The notes under the pieces were generated by a model. The model was given only the letters and a program-made list of their open reading frames with translations, did not search any database and was not told the origin of the DNA. From NCBI GenBank assembly GCA_963729695.1, contig CAVSOT010000007.1, positions 806,001 through 870,000 on the forward strand: DNA of 64,000 nt, read 5' to 3'. The stretch's first letter is position 1. Each line of letters begins with the position of its first letter. Shown here in pieces: positions 19,144-27,851 of the stretch. This DNA is from PALSA-693 sp963729695. Its GTDB lineage: Bacteria > Actinomycetota > Acidimicrobiia > Acidimicrobiales > Palsa-688. Position numbers and translations under genes: made by a program.

Positions 19144-20231
19144 GGGCTCATTGGACGACGTCCACGAATATTTTATCGATCGCGACTGGACCGATGGTCT
19201 GCCGATAGTTCCACCAACCCGTCCGCGAGTAGATGCCTTCTTGCGAAGCACCGACCGCGAACCGGAGGAGGAGCTAGGCGTCCTATTGCCTGCCCGTCGA
19301 GCAGCGACGGTCTGGAACGTCGCCGTCAACGGCGTTATGGCGGGCTGCGCCCCAGAATACATGCCGATCTTGCTCGCCGCCGTCGAATGTATAGCCGACC
19401 CGTCCTTCCGGTTGGAGGATGCCGCATCCACAACTGGATGGGAGCCCATAACGATAATCAGCGGCGACCTCTTCGAGACGGTTGGGCTTCAATTCTGAAA
19501 CGGGCGTCTTGCGCATAGGACGGCGAGCTAACAGCACTGTTGGACGTTTCCTGCGCCTGTACATGCGAAACGTCGCCGGATTACTCCCTGGCACCACTGA
19601 CCAGGGTGCCATCGCCAGCAACTTCTTTGTGGCACTTGCGGAAAACGATGAGTACGTTCACTCCGAACTCGGATGGCCCTCCTACCGAGAGGATAATGGT
19701 TTCCGGCTCGAGGATACGGTAGTCGCTGTCCAGAGCGCCCTCAGCTCTGGCGTACCCATCTATTCCGCCGGAGATACAGCGGAGGAGCAGATGTGGTCGA
19801 TCACACGAGGCTTCGCAGATGCTATGGGACTGTGGGCTGGCAAGGTCATGTTTTCGGGCGTCTTTTCGCCCCTTCTCATTCTTGGTCCTCCCGTCGCCAA
19901 AGCGCTCAAGGAGTTTGGGTGGTCGAAGGGTGACATTCGTCGCTACATCTGGGAGAATACCTGGGTGCGCGTCGCGGACGTGGAGCGTTCCGCCTACGGA
20001 ACAGCCGGCGTCCGAAGTTCCTATGGAGGGTGGGCCTGGCAGCCGGATGAGGCGATTTCAGCGAAGCTCTTCCGCTCTGAGCCCGAGCCGATGATCAGGA
20101 CGGTGTTGGATCCAGAGTCCATACAAATCGTGGTGGCCGGTAACCCCGGACGTAATCAGTCAAAGGCATTTCTACAGCTGGGCCACATTGGCGCACCGTC
20201 TCCACGGTTGGTCAACGCCACTCGCTTATGA
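19124..20231 (+). CDS. C-terminal part of the UGSC protein, or a companion protein; frameshifted
   Basis: Two frames that belong together. The first (19124-19498) has VVFRGSLDDVHEYFIDRDW and TDGLPIVPPTRPRVDAFL, then WNVAVNGVMAGCAPEYMPI. It ends at GDLFETVGLQF. The second (about 19482-20231) picks up as GFNSETGVLRIGRRANSTVG. One extra T near 19482 explains the break. The N-terminal end overlaps the upstream UGSC frame by 20 bases and has no ribosome site, and the frame in between (PAERSAKTAETA, about 19090-19118) looks like a linker. The simplest reading is one protein of about 570 residues with Sec105. The GRRANSTVGRFLRLYMRN segment and WTDGLPIVPP are its most conserved-looking parts. Function unknown. 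Confidence 0.6.
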
Positions 20232-20414
20232 TTCTCGACATCGTGGAGAATCCGGTCTCCCATGGCGGTGACGGTACCGAGTGGCTGTGTCCGCTACGAA
20301 AATCGATCCTCGATCACCTCCGCTCGGCGAGGGCGTTCGGGAGTGCGCCACCCGGGACTGGGTAGCCTGACGCAGCCGGGGATGCCGCCGCGACGACGGG
20401 CCTGGCGGGAGGGT

Positions 20415-20903
20415 ATGGACGTGCTGCTCGTGACGGTGGCGCTCGTCGTCGGCGTGGTCCTGCTGATCGCCGGTTCGGTCGAGGGGAACTTCCTCCTCAT
20501 CGCCCTGTCCGTAGCGTGCGCAGCGACCGGAGGGGTCGTAGGGGTGCTAAGTGTCCGACAACGTCGCACCCGCGCCGAACGGTCGCTCGTTCGACTCGGC
20601 CCGGCCGAGCTCCGGGCCCGAGCGGCGTCGTTCGAGGGCGGGCTCGGCGACCAGACGCTGCTCACCCACGGTGCCATCGCGTCGCCGGATCCGGCCGGGC
20701 AGAAGGAGGCTGGCCCAGGTGCGGCCCCCTCCGATGCGCCCAGCGGCGAGCCGGCTACCCCGGACGCAGCCAGACCCAAGGTGGCCCCGGACGCACCCAC
20801 GGCGGGCACAACCGGCGGGGACCATCGCCCTCAGCCGGGAGCATCGGGCGACGCTCCCGATCCTCCCCCTGACGGATCGCCTAGCGGGCGGCCACCCGAG
20901 TGA
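20415..20903 (+). CDS. Small membrane protein with disordered C-terminal tail
   Basis: A 162-residue protein not assigned to a family. Residues 1-24 (DVLLVTVALVVGVVLLIAG) and 26-47 (FLLIALSVACAATGGVVGVL) are two hydrophobic membrane segments. A basic stretch, SVRQRRTRAERSL, would face the cytoplasm. The rest is rich in Pro, Ala, Gly and Asp and looks disordered. The start at 20415 was picked because the first membrane helix begins there; an upstream GTG would add a basic, unconserved 50 residues. It converges on ileS, with a 23-base overlap of the two 3-prime ends. Confidence 0.6.
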   Translation: MDVLLVTVALVVGVVLLIAGSVEGNFLLIALSVACAATGGVVGVLSVRQRRTRAERSLVRLGPAELRARAASFEGGLGDQTLLTHGAIASPDPAGQKEAGPGAAPSDAPSGEPATPDAARPKVAPDAPTAGTTGGDHRPQPGASGDAPDPPPDGSPSGRPPE

Positions 20904-23900
20904 CGCGTATCCAGACCTGAACATCGTCGGCCAGCGTCGCCTCGTGCCAGCCGTCGCCGTCAGGCTCGGCCGGGGCGACGAGCTCTGTGGCCAGAACCTG
21001 TTCGGCAATCCACCCCCGATGTTCCTGCACCGCCTTGAGGGCATCCGGGTCGCCGCCGACCTCGAGACGGATGCGGTCGCTCACGTCCAGCCCGAGCTCT
21101 CGGCGCCGCTGTTGCACCGCCCTCACCAGGTCGCGGGCCAGACCCTCGCGAACCAGGTCCTCGGTCAGCACCGTGTCGACGACGACCAACCCGGACTGGC
21201 CCGCCAGGGAACGGGTCGTCGCCGGGTCGAGAGGCTGGACCCGCATCTCGAACTCGCCGGGTTCGAGAATGCTCTCGCCAACCCTGGCCCGGCCCCCGTC
21301 GAGCAGCTCCCAGTCCCCCTTTTTGGCCGCCGCCGCGGTTGCCGGAGTGGCGGGTCCCAGCCGGGGGGCCGCCACCTTGAAGACGACGGTCAGGTGCCGG
21401 GACGCGAAGCGGTCCTCGTCTTCCGTCAACGTCACCGAACGGACATTGACCTCGTCCCCGATCAGGTCGCGATAGGCATCCAAGCGGGCGGCATCGACCG
21501 CCGCCACGGTCAGCCCGGCGAGGGGCAGCCGGGCGCGGAGGCCGTTGGCTTTTCGGATCGAATGGGCGGCCGAGCACACTTCCCGGACCAGGTCCATGTC
21601 GGAGACCAGGTCCGCATCCGCCGGGAGTGACGAGGCCTCTGGCCAATCAGCCAGGTGTACCGAGTGTGGGCTCCCGTCCGCCTCGACCGTCTGATCTCCG
21701 TCGGTGAGCCCCCTCCACACCTTCTCGCTCACCAAGGGCAGCAAGGGTGCCGCCACCCGGCAGAGCACCTCGAGCACGGTTCCGAGCGTGTCGAAGGCGT
21801 CCTGGGAGGCGTCCTCGTCGTTGTCGCCGGATCCCCAGAACCGGTCCCGGCTCCGGCGGATGTACCAGTTGGTGAGGACGTCGAGGTAGCTCTCGATCGC
21901 GCTGCACGCCCCCGAGAGGTCATAAGCGTTCAGGGCATCGGTCACCGTCTCGACCAGCTGACGGGTCTTGGCCAGCACGTACCGATCGAGGGTGCCCTTG
22001 GCATCGACCCGGCCGAGGACAGCCTTTCGCTCGTCGGCGTTGGCGTAAAGAGAGAAGAAGTACCACGCGTTCCACAACGGCAGCAGGGCGGTGCGAACGG
22101 CCTGGGTGATTCCCTTCTCGTCGGTGATCATGTCCCCACCGCGCAGCACCGGTGAGGCCATGAAAAACCACCGCATGGCATCGGCGCCGTGAACCGAGAA
22201 CATGGCCTCAGGGTCGGGATAGTTGCGCAACCGCTTCGACATTTTCCGGCCGTCCTCACCGAGGAGGATCCCGTGCACGATGCAGTTCTTGAAGGCGGGA
22301 CGGTCGAACAGAGCCACTGCCAGGACGTGCAGGGTGTAGAACCACCCGCGTGTCTGGGTGACGTACTCAACGATGAAGTCGCCGGGAAAGTGGTGGTCGA
22401 ACCAATCTCGGTTTTCGAAGGGGTAGTGCACCTGCGCGAACGGCATGGAGCCTGACTCGAACCAGCAGTCGAGCACGTCGGTGACTCGGCGCATGGTGGA
22501 CTGGCCCGTTGGGTCGTCGGGATTCGGGCGGGTCAGCTCGTCGATCGCCGGGCGGTGCAGATCGTTGGGCCGTACCCCGAAATCCCGCTCCAGCTCGTCC
22601 AGACTCCCGTACACGTCGAGGCGCGGATAGGACGGATCGTCGCTCCGCCAAACAGGGATTGGGGATCCCCAGAAACGGTTACGGGAGATCGACCAGTCGC
22701 GAGCGTTTGCGAGCCACTTCCCGAACGAGCCGTCGCGGACATGTTCAGGCACCCAGTTGATCTCTTGGTTGGCGGCCAGGAGTCGCTCTTTGATGGCAGT
22801 GACTTTCACGAACCACGACGTGACGGCCCGGTAGACCAGCGGCGTATCGGTTCGCCAGCAGTGGGGATAGGAGTGCACGTAGGAGTCGGAGCGCACCAGG
22901 ACGCCTTGCTCCCTCAGGGCGCGGATCACCGGCTGGTTGGCCTCGAACACTTGCAAACCTTCGAAGTCGGGTACCTCGGAGGTGAACCGGCACCGATCGT
23001 CGACCGGGCAGACGACGGGAATGCCCGCTGCCGCGCATGCCACCTGGTCGTCCTCGCCGAAGCCGGGTGCCAGGTGCACGACGCCCGTTCCCTCTTCGGT
23101 CGTAACGAACTCCTCACCGAGAACGACGAACGCTTCCGGCGTATCGCTGAACCAGGGGAACAACGGGCGGTAGTGCCGGCCCACGAGATCGCGTCCCTCG
23201 ACGGTCCCGATACGGGTTGCCCCCTCGAGCTGTGTCTCGTAGTTGCCGGTGGTGCTCTCCCCGAGCACGAAGTGCGATCCCTCCCGCTCGAACACCGCAT
23301 AACTGACGTCGGGCCCGACTGCCAGCGCCAGATTGGAAGGGAGGGTCCACGGGGTGGTCGTCCACACCCAGAGTTGAAGCGGTCCGGCCACGACCTCGGG
23401 GACCGCATCGGAGGTGGGCTCGACAGCAAAGGCCACGGTGATCGCCGGGTCCTGTCGATCTCGGTAGGCGTCGTCCTGTCGGGTTTCCGAGTTGGACAGT
23501 GGTGTCTCGCACTCCCAGCAGTAGGGGAGGACCCGGTAGTCCTCGTAGAGGAGGTCCTTTTCCCACAGCTGCTTGAGCGCCCACATGACGCTCTCCATGT
23601 AGGAAAGATCCATCGTCTTGTAGTCATTGGCGAAATCGACCCAGCGAGCCTGGCGCGTGACGTAGCGCTCCCACTCCTGGGTGTAGCGCAGCACGGAGGT
23701 CCGGCAATGATCGTTAAAACGGTCGATCCCGTACTCGGTGATCGGCCCTCGACCGGACACGCCCAGCTCTTTTTCGGTCTCTGTCTCGGCGGGCAGCCCG
23801 TGACAGTCCCAGCCGAAGCGTCGCTCCACCCGCTGGCCCCGCATGGTGCGGTAGCGCGGGATGACGTCCTTGACGTAGCCGGTCAAAAGATGCCCGTAGT

Positions 23901-24084
23901 GCGGCAGCCCGTTGGCGAACGGTGGACCGTCGTAGAAGACGAACTCGTTGTCGATCGGGCGGCGGTCCACGGATCTCCCGAAGGCGTCGACGCCGGCCCA
24001 CCACGCCAGGATCTCTTCCTCGATCTCGGCGAATCGAGGTGAGCCTGGGACATCGGGGTAATGCTGGTCAGGGCCGGCGGGCAT
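20881..24084 (-). CDS. ileS: Isoleucyl-tRNA synthetase
   Basis: A 1067-residue class Ia synthetase that charges tRNA-Ile in the cytosol. The HIGH-type signature is PPFANGLPHYGHLLTGYVKD near residue 55-75, and the KMSKS-type signature is GRKMSKRLRNYPDP near residue 613. The editing domain lies between them (WVWTTTPWTLPSNLALAVGP). The C-terminal anticodon-binding helices follow, and the protein ends in a long region typical of the eukaryote-like type 2 IleRS. The open frame extends another 230 residues upstream, but synthetase similarity begins at MPAGPDQHYPDVPGSPRFAE (ATG 24084), preceded by GGTGGA. It is transcribed away from the DksA-like gene. Confidence 0.97.
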   Translation of the reverse strand: MPAGPDQHYPDVPGSPRFAEIEEEILAWWAGVDAFGRSVDRRPIDNEFVFYDGPPFANGLPHYGHLLTGYVKDVIPRYRTMRGQRVERRFGWDCHGLPAETETEKELGVSGRGPITEYGIDRFNDHCRTSVLRYTQEWERYVTRQARWVDFANDYKTMDLSYMESVMWALKQLWEKDLLYEDYRVLPYCWECETPLSNSETRQDDAYRDRQDPAITVAFAVEPTSDAVPEVVAGPLQLWVWTTTPWTLPSNLALAVGPDVSYAVFEREGSHFVLGESTTGNYETQLEGATRIGTVEGRDLVGRHYRPLFPWFSDTPEAFVVLGEEFVTTEEGTGVVHLAPGFGEDDQVACAAAGIPVVCPVDDRCRFTSEVPDFEGLQVFEANQPVIRALREQGVLVRSDSYVHSYPHCWRTDTPLVYRAVTSWFVKVTAIKERLLAANQEINWVPEHVRDGSFGKWLANARDWSISRNRFWGSPIPVWRSDDPSYPRLDVYGSLDELERDFGVRPNDLHRPAIDELTRPNPDDPTGQSTMRRVTDVLDCWFESGSMPFAQVHYPFENRDWFDHHFPGDFIVEYVTQTRGWFYTLHVLAVALFDRPAFKNCIVHGILLGEDGRKMSKRLRNYPDPEAMFSVHGADAMRWFFMASPVLRGGDMITDEKGITQAVRTALLPLWNAWYFFSLYANADERKAVLGRVDAKGTLDRYVLAKTRQLVETVTDALNAYDLSGACSAIESYLDVLTNWYIRRSRDRFWGSGDNDEDASQDAFDTLGTVLEVLCRVAAPLLPLVSEKVWRGLTDGDQTVEADGSPHSVHLADWPEASSLPADADLVSDMDLVREVCSAAHSIRKANGLRARLPLAGLTVAAVDAARLDAYRDLIGDEVNVRSVTLTEDEDRFASRHLTVVFKVAAPRLGPATPATAAAAKKGDWELLDGGRARVGESILEPGEFEMRVQPLDPATTRSLAGQSGLVVVDTVLTEDLVREGLARDLVRAVQQRRRELGLDVSDRIRLEVGGDPDALKAVQEHRGWIAEQVLATELVAPAEPDGDGWHEATLADDVQVWIRVTRVAAR

Positions 24085-24439
24085 TCCACCAAGATAAGCG
24101 TCCGCGAAAAAAGAACTTCGCAAATACCAAAAGATGCTCGGCTGTCGAACCACAAACCGGTCGTAACCGCGGCACTGGCGTGGCTGTCGCTGGCCTGCGG
24201 TCGGTCGAACCGAGATCCCGGGAGGCCGACGGCGGGTCGCCAAGGCCCCCCGCTGGAATTGGGCGTCGACCAGGGCATCCCCCCCTCGGCACCACCGTTC
24301 CGGGTCGGTCTTCACGGGTTCCGGGGAACAAGCAGCGGCCGTCAGGCGTTCCATGCACGACCAAGAAGTTGCCCATGGTAGGGTTCCTGGCTCCCCAGGC
24401 CCCGCTCGGGCGAACAGGACAGCCGCAGGGCAGGATGAG
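24085..24439. other. Divergent upstream region of ileS and the DksA-like gene
   Basis: About 355 bases without a supported gene. A T-box-like core, ACGGTGGTGCCGAGG, is on the minus strand near 24290-24305, about 200 bases before the ileS start. It lacks the other T-box elements I could check by eye, so I do not call a riboswitch. Confidence 0.35.
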
Positions 24440-25099
24440 ATGCTGAAAAAAGTGACGACTTCCTCCACTCCGAAGAACACGGAAACCACGACCCCCAAGG
24501 GCACTCCCCACCCCGCCAAGGCGGCCGCGCCCGTCAAGCCGAAGCCGGCCACCTCGCCGGCGAAGCCGAAGACCCCCACCAAGGCCACGTCGGCGAAAGA
24601 CGCCGAGAAGGCCTCCGCGTCCACGGCCAAGGCCGCCTCACCGCACAAGTCGACATCCGGGGCAAAGACGGCAGCAGCCAAGAGCAAGCCGGCCTCCAAG
24701 GTGGTTGCCGCCAAGGGGAAGGGCGAACGAGCTGCCTTCCTCGCCAGCCAGCGGCAGCTCCTGCTCGACGAGCGGGTCAACTACCTCCGATCGGCCGACG
24801 TGCTGAAGGCCCAGGCCGACTCGCTGGCCCTCGAGCACGAACCCGGCGACGTGCAGTTTGATGAGGAGGGCGGCGAAGGCGGGACCTCCAACGTTGACCG
24901 CGAGCTGGATCTGGTTCTTTCGGCCCAGGCCCGGGCCGCAGCGCTGGAGATCGACCGAGCCCTGTCCAAGATCGACGCCGGTACGTACGGCTTCTGCGAG
25001 CAGTGCGGCCAGCCCATCCCCGAAGCCCGCCTCCAAGCGCTGCCGCAAGCTGCTCTCTGCGTGGCGTGCAAGAGTGGCGGGCTTTCCTCACGGCGCTGA
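24440..25099 (+). CDS. DksA/TraR-type zinc-finger protein with H1-like N-terminal tail
   Basis: A 219-residue protein. Residues 1 to about 95 are Lys, Ala, Pro, Ser and Thr rich (PVKPKPATSPAKPKTPTKAT), like a histone H1 tail. Residues 100-200 are helical and acidic, and the C terminus holds a C4 zinc finger: CEQCGQPIPEARLQALPQ then CVAC. That order is the TraR/DksA signature, and the helix before it (EIDRALSKIDAGTYGFCEQC) is standard. These proteins bind RNA polymerase through the secondary channel or act in ribosome or spore functions. The H1-like tail may bind nucleic acid, by inference. The ATG at 24440 is chosen over a start at 24353 because of the preceding AGGATG-rich stretch. lspA starts inside its 3-prime end. 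Confidence 0.8.
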   Translation: MLKKVTTSSTPKNTETTTPKGTPHPAKAAAPVKPKPATSPAKPKTPTKATSAKDAEKASASTAKAASPHKSTSGAKTAAAKSKPASKVVAAKGKGERAAFLASQRQLLLDERVNYLRSADVLKAQADSLALEHEPGDVQFDEEGGEGGTSNVDRELDLVLSAQARAAALEIDRALSKIDAGTYGFCEQCGQPIPEARLQALPQAALCVACKSGGLSSRR

Positions 25100-25650
25100 G
25101 CTTTCTTGGCTCGCCAGCGAGCCGCCGCCTGCTGATCCCGGCGGTGGCGTTGCTCGTCATCGCTGCGGATCAAGCCAGCAAGACGTGGGCGCTGCACCAT
25201 CTGTCGGACACCGGGCGCCACGTCGTCGGACCGCTCTGGTTCGTGCGTACCTTCAACAGGGGGGCGGCCTTCGGTCTCGGGCACGGGGCGACCCCGGTGG
25301 TCGAGGCGGTGGTCGTGGTCCTGGTGGCCTGGCTGCTCGCCTTCAGCGGTCGGGCCAGCCGAACGGCAAGTATCCCGGTCGCCGTGGGCCTCGGTCTGCT
25401 GCTCGGAGGAGCCGCCGGCAACCTGATCGACCGGATATTTCGTCACATTCCCGGCTATCCGGGCGCGGTGATCGACTTCATCGACGCGGTCCGGATCGGA
25501 ACCCACGACTGGTGGCCTGTCTTCAACATCGCCGACGCTTCCATCGTCGTCGGGGTCGTCGTCCTGGTCGCTTCCTACGTTCGCCGGCCTGCCAAGCGCG
25601 ATCCGGGCCGGGTGGGGGAGTCCCAGGACGAGTCAGGTGCTCATGGGTGA
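25066..25650 (+). CDS. lspA: Lipoprotein signal peptidase II
   Basis: A 194-residue inner-membrane aspartic protease that removes signal peptides from lipoproteins after diacylglyceryl transfer. It has four membrane segments: LLIPAVALLVIAADQASK, the region VVEAVVVVLVAWLLAF, VAVGLGLLLGGAAGN, and IVVGVVVLVASYV. The catalytic Asp pair is in GGAAGNLIDRIF and FNIADASI, both intact. The DQASK motif after the first helix is also conserved. I choose the GTG at 25066; the frame extends upstream but the extra sequence is the shadow of the zinc-finger gene. The 3-prime end overlaps rluD, so the two are translationally coupled, a pairing common in bacteria. Confidence 0.93.
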   Translation: MQEWRAFLTALSFLGSPASRRLLIPAVALLVIAADQASKTWALHHLSDTGRHVVGPLWFVRTFNRGAAFGLGHGATPVVEAVVVVLVAWLLAFSGRASRTASIPVAVGLGLLLGGAAGNLIDRIFRHIPGYPGAVIDFIDAVRIGTHDWWPVFNIADASIVVGVVVLVASYVRRPAKRDPGRVGESQDESGAHG

Positions 25651-26626
25651 CTCCTGGGAGGTACCAGGAGCCCTCGACGGAGAGCGCCTCGATCGGGCTC
25701 TCGCCCTGCTGACGGGGTTGAGCCGCCGGGAGGTCAACGAACAGCTCGACGCCGCCGCGGTGGCCGTGGGTGGGCGGATCGTGGCGTCGCACAGCCGTAG
25801 AGTCCGGGCGGGGGAACGGGTCTCCATCGAGCAGCCCTTCCAGTCCGCCGAACCGACCGTCCCCCGAGCGGATCCTCAGGTCGAGGTCACCGTCGTATGG
25901 AGCGACGAGGACCTGATCGTGGTGGACAAGCCCGCCGGCCTCGTCGTGCATCCGGGGGCGGGCAACTTGACGGGCACCCTCGTTCACGGGCTTCTGGCCC
26001 GCTTTCCGGACCTGCAGAACCTGGCCGACGTGGAGGGGACGAAATCTGCCGACCAGCGGCAGCGGCCCGGGATCGTGCAGCGGCTGGACAAGGGCACCTC
26101 GGGTTTGCTCGTGGTGGCCCGGACCGCAGCCGCCCGGGCCGGCCTGGTGGCGCAATTGTCCCACCGGCAGGTCGAACGCGAATACGTTGCCCTGGTGACC
26201 GGCGTTGTCGAGGCGGAAGCCGGCCTCATCGACGCCCCGCTCGGCCGGGCCGACCGCGATCCCACCCGGATCGCCATCCGGACGGGGGGACGGGTGGCTC
26301 GCACCCGTTACCAGGTCGAGCGCCGCTATGACCGCCCGGTGCCTGCCACTCTGCTGCGCTGCCACCTCGAAACAGGGCGTACCCACCAGATCCGGGTCCA
26401 TCTGTCGTCGATCGGCCACCCCGTGGTCGGGGACGACCGTTACGGGCGCCAGAAAGTACCGCCTTGGCGGCCCCTGCCGGCGGGTCGGGTGTTCCTCCAT
26501 GCTGCGGCCCTGGCCTTCGAGCATCCGGTGCGCGGCGGACGGCTGGCGTTCTCGTCGCCGCTGCCGCCGGATCTGACCCACGTGCTCGCCGAGATGGACC
26601 TGGGCTCGTCGCCCGAGTCTGGGTAG
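25637..26626 (+). CDS. rluD: RluD-type 23S rRNA pseudouridine synthase
   Basis: A 329-residue RluA-family pseudouridine synthase. An N-terminal S4 domain (LDGERLDRALALLTGLSRRE and VNEQLDAAAVAVGGRIV) is followed by the catalytic domain with VDKPAGLVVHPGAGN. The motif RLDKGTSGLLVVART carries the catalytic Asp at about residue 148. The C-terminal motif GRTHQIRVHLSSIGHPVVGD is also conserved. It would modify uridines in 23S rRNA helix 69 or a similar site. Start is GTG 25637 or the ATG at 25643. It overlaps lspA by 14 bases. The three-hairpin repeat array follows its stop. Confidence 0.92.
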   Translation: MLMGDSWEVPGALDGERLDRALALLTGLSRREVNEQLDAAAVAVGGRIVASHSRRVRAGERVSIEQPFQSAEPTVPRADPQVEVTVVWSDEDLIVVDKPAGLVVHPGAGNLTGTLVHGLLARFPDLQNLADVEGTKSADQRQRPGIVQRLDKGTSGLLVVARTAAARAGLVAQLSHRQVEREYVALVTGVVEAEAGLIDAPLGRADRDPTRIAIRTGGRVARTRYQVERRYDRPVPATLLRCHLETGRTHQIRVHLSSIGHPVVGDDRYGRQKVPPWRPLPAGRVFLHAAALAFEHPVRGGRLAFSSPLPPDLTHVLAEMDLGSSPESG

Positions 26627-26701
26627 CGGGGGGTACAGGGAGGCCGCGGGGCCGGTGGAGCCTCAGGGAGCCCGGTCCCTCCGAGGTCGGCCTGCTGCGC
26701 C

Positions 26702-26905
26702 AAAAACGGTCAGGAAAAACGTGGCGTCCAGGTTTTACTGACCGTTCTTGATGAGGAATGAGCGTGGCTGGCCACGAAAACGGTCAGGAAAAATGTGCAG
26801 AGGGTGGGACGTGAGTTTTACTGACCGTTTTTGATGAAAACTGAGCGTGCCCGGCGACGAAAACGGTCAGGAAAAATCTGCGGAGCGGTTTTACTGACCG
26901 TTTTT
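26702..26905. repeat. Three tandem AT-rich hairpin elements
   Basis: Each unit has the left arm AAAACGGTCAGGAAAA and the right arm TTTTACTGACCGTTTT. Positions are 26702-26749, 26777-26832 and 26860-26905. The arms are near-perfect reverse complements, while the loops differ in length and sequence. The spacer GATGA...GAGCGTG recurs between units. Runs of A and T make each one a possible terminator on both strands. Confidence 0.8.
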
Positions 26906-26929
26906 GGCGGGCAACGCCCGGGGAAGACG

Positions 26930-27296
26930 AAACGAGGCAGATCGGTCCGGGACCTGGCGGGCGGCGGCCGGCACGGGCCGGGAGGAGACGACCGAGCGAG
27001 GCCGGCAGGCTCGAGTGGCCGAGCGGTGGCCTCGGTTAGGGGTCGGCCCCGAGCGAGGCCGGCGGGCTCGAGTGGCCGAGCAGCGGTGGCCCCGGCTTCG
27101 GGGTGGCTCCGGCTTCGGGCCGCAACGGCTTCGGGCCGCCCGGCTTCGTGCAGCCCCTGGCTCGAGCCGCCTGGCTGCGGCTCGGGCGGCCGGGCTTCGT
27201 GCGGCCCGGCTCAGGCGGCCCCGGCTTCGTGCAGCCCCTGGCCCAAGCCGCCTGGCTGCGGCTCGAGCAGCCCGGCCCTGACTCAGGCGGCCTGGC
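26930..27296. repeat. GC-rich direct repeat tract
   Basis: Two pairs of direct repeats. The first is GCGAGGCCGGC(A/G)GGCTCGAG with its downstream sequence, near 26997 and 27053. The second is a unit of about 46 bases starting CGGCTTCGTGCAGCCCC at 27141 and 27222, with only a few differences and 81 bases apart. The tract lies just beyond the cobH stop. Confidence 0.7.
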
Positions 27297-27851
27297 TCAG
27301 GCCGTTCGGCTCAGGCGGGCCAGGGCGTTGACGGCGGCCGCGGCAACCGGACTCCCGCCTCGTTCGCCGACGTTGGTGATGGCGATCGGCCCCAGCCCCG
27401 ACGTCCACAGGGCCGCCTTGGCCTCGGCTGCGCCGACATACCCGACGGGCAGGCCGATGACCGCGGCCGGCCGCACCGCGCCTTCCTCCGCCAGCTCCAG
27501 GAGACGGCAGAGCGCCGTCGGCGCGCTGCCCACCACCCAGAGGGCTCCGACCGGATGGTCCTCGGCCGCGGCTTGCATCGCCGCCGCGCTGCGGGTCGTC
27601 CCGGGCGGCGCGGTCGGGACCCGGTCAAGGTAGCAGCGTGCATTCCGGACCGAGCTCAGACCGGCGAGCACCATGCGGACATCACAGATGACAGGCGCGT
27701 CCCGGCACAATGCGGCTATCGAGGCCTGGATGGCGTCGGCCCCGATCCTCGCCGACCGGGCGAACGAATCGTCCGCCGTGGCGTGCACCATGCGCGCCAC
27801 CACGTCACGAGCACCGGTCGGCCAGCTGGACAGGTCGACCCGCTCGGCCAT
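27297..27851 (-). CDS. cobH: Precorrin-8X methylmutase (CobH/CbiC)
   Basis: A 184-residue product as started at ATG 27851. CobH moves the C11 methyl to C12, giving (hydrogeno)byrinate. Motifs: LSSWPTGARDVVARMVHATA near the start, then IICDVRMV-type PVICDVRMVLAGLSS, and IGLPVGYVGAAEAKAALW and PIAITNVGERGGSPVAAAA at the end, all standard. The conserved N-terminal HPIEAYSYRL lies upstream of the ATG, in frame. That frame continues upstream through a Gly/Pro-rich stretch with no ATG, GTG or TTG until the end of the preceding gene. So either a rare CTG start is used, or a base is wrong. The gene is the last of the cobalamin operon. Confidence 0.88.
   Translation of the reverse strand: MAERVDLSSWPTGARDVVARMVHATADDSFARSARIGADAIQASIAALCRDAPVICDVRMVLAGLSSVRNARCYLDRVPTAPPGTTRSAAAMQAAAEDHPVGALWVVGSAPTALCRLLELAEEGAVRPAAVIGLPVGYVGAAEAKAALWTSGLGPIAITNVGERGGSPVAAAAVNALARLSRTA

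Larger units (their letters stand above)
26627..27296. other. Repeat-rich convergent intergenic region
   Basis: About 670 bases between the converging rluD and cobH. It holds three AT-rich hairpins (26702-26905) and then a very GC-rich tract with direct repeats (26930-27296). Long open frames cross the GC-rich part on the plus strand, but they are low-complexity and have no start context, so I do not call a gene. Confidence 0.6.

Noticed and set aside
22555..24042. A 495-codon open frame on the plus strand inside ileS
   Set aside because: It is fully antisense to ileS, has no ribosome site or domain, and arises from high GC. The same holds for other long antisense frames at 30566-31531, 33240-34481, 48271-50787 and 55145-57004.
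24285..24310. T-box riboswitch before ileS (core ACGGTGGTGCCGAGG on the minus strand)
   Set aside because: It is about 200 bases from the ileS start and no specifier loop or other T-box stem could be found by eye. A covariance-model search would decide it.
26702..26905. CRISPR-like array
   Set aside because: There are only three units with differing spacing, each unit is a full hairpin, and no cas genes are nearby.
26831..27331. Protein-coding gene in the GC-rich repeat tract (166-codon frame)
   Set aside because: The translated sequence is low-complexity repeats, with no start context and an unlikely composition.
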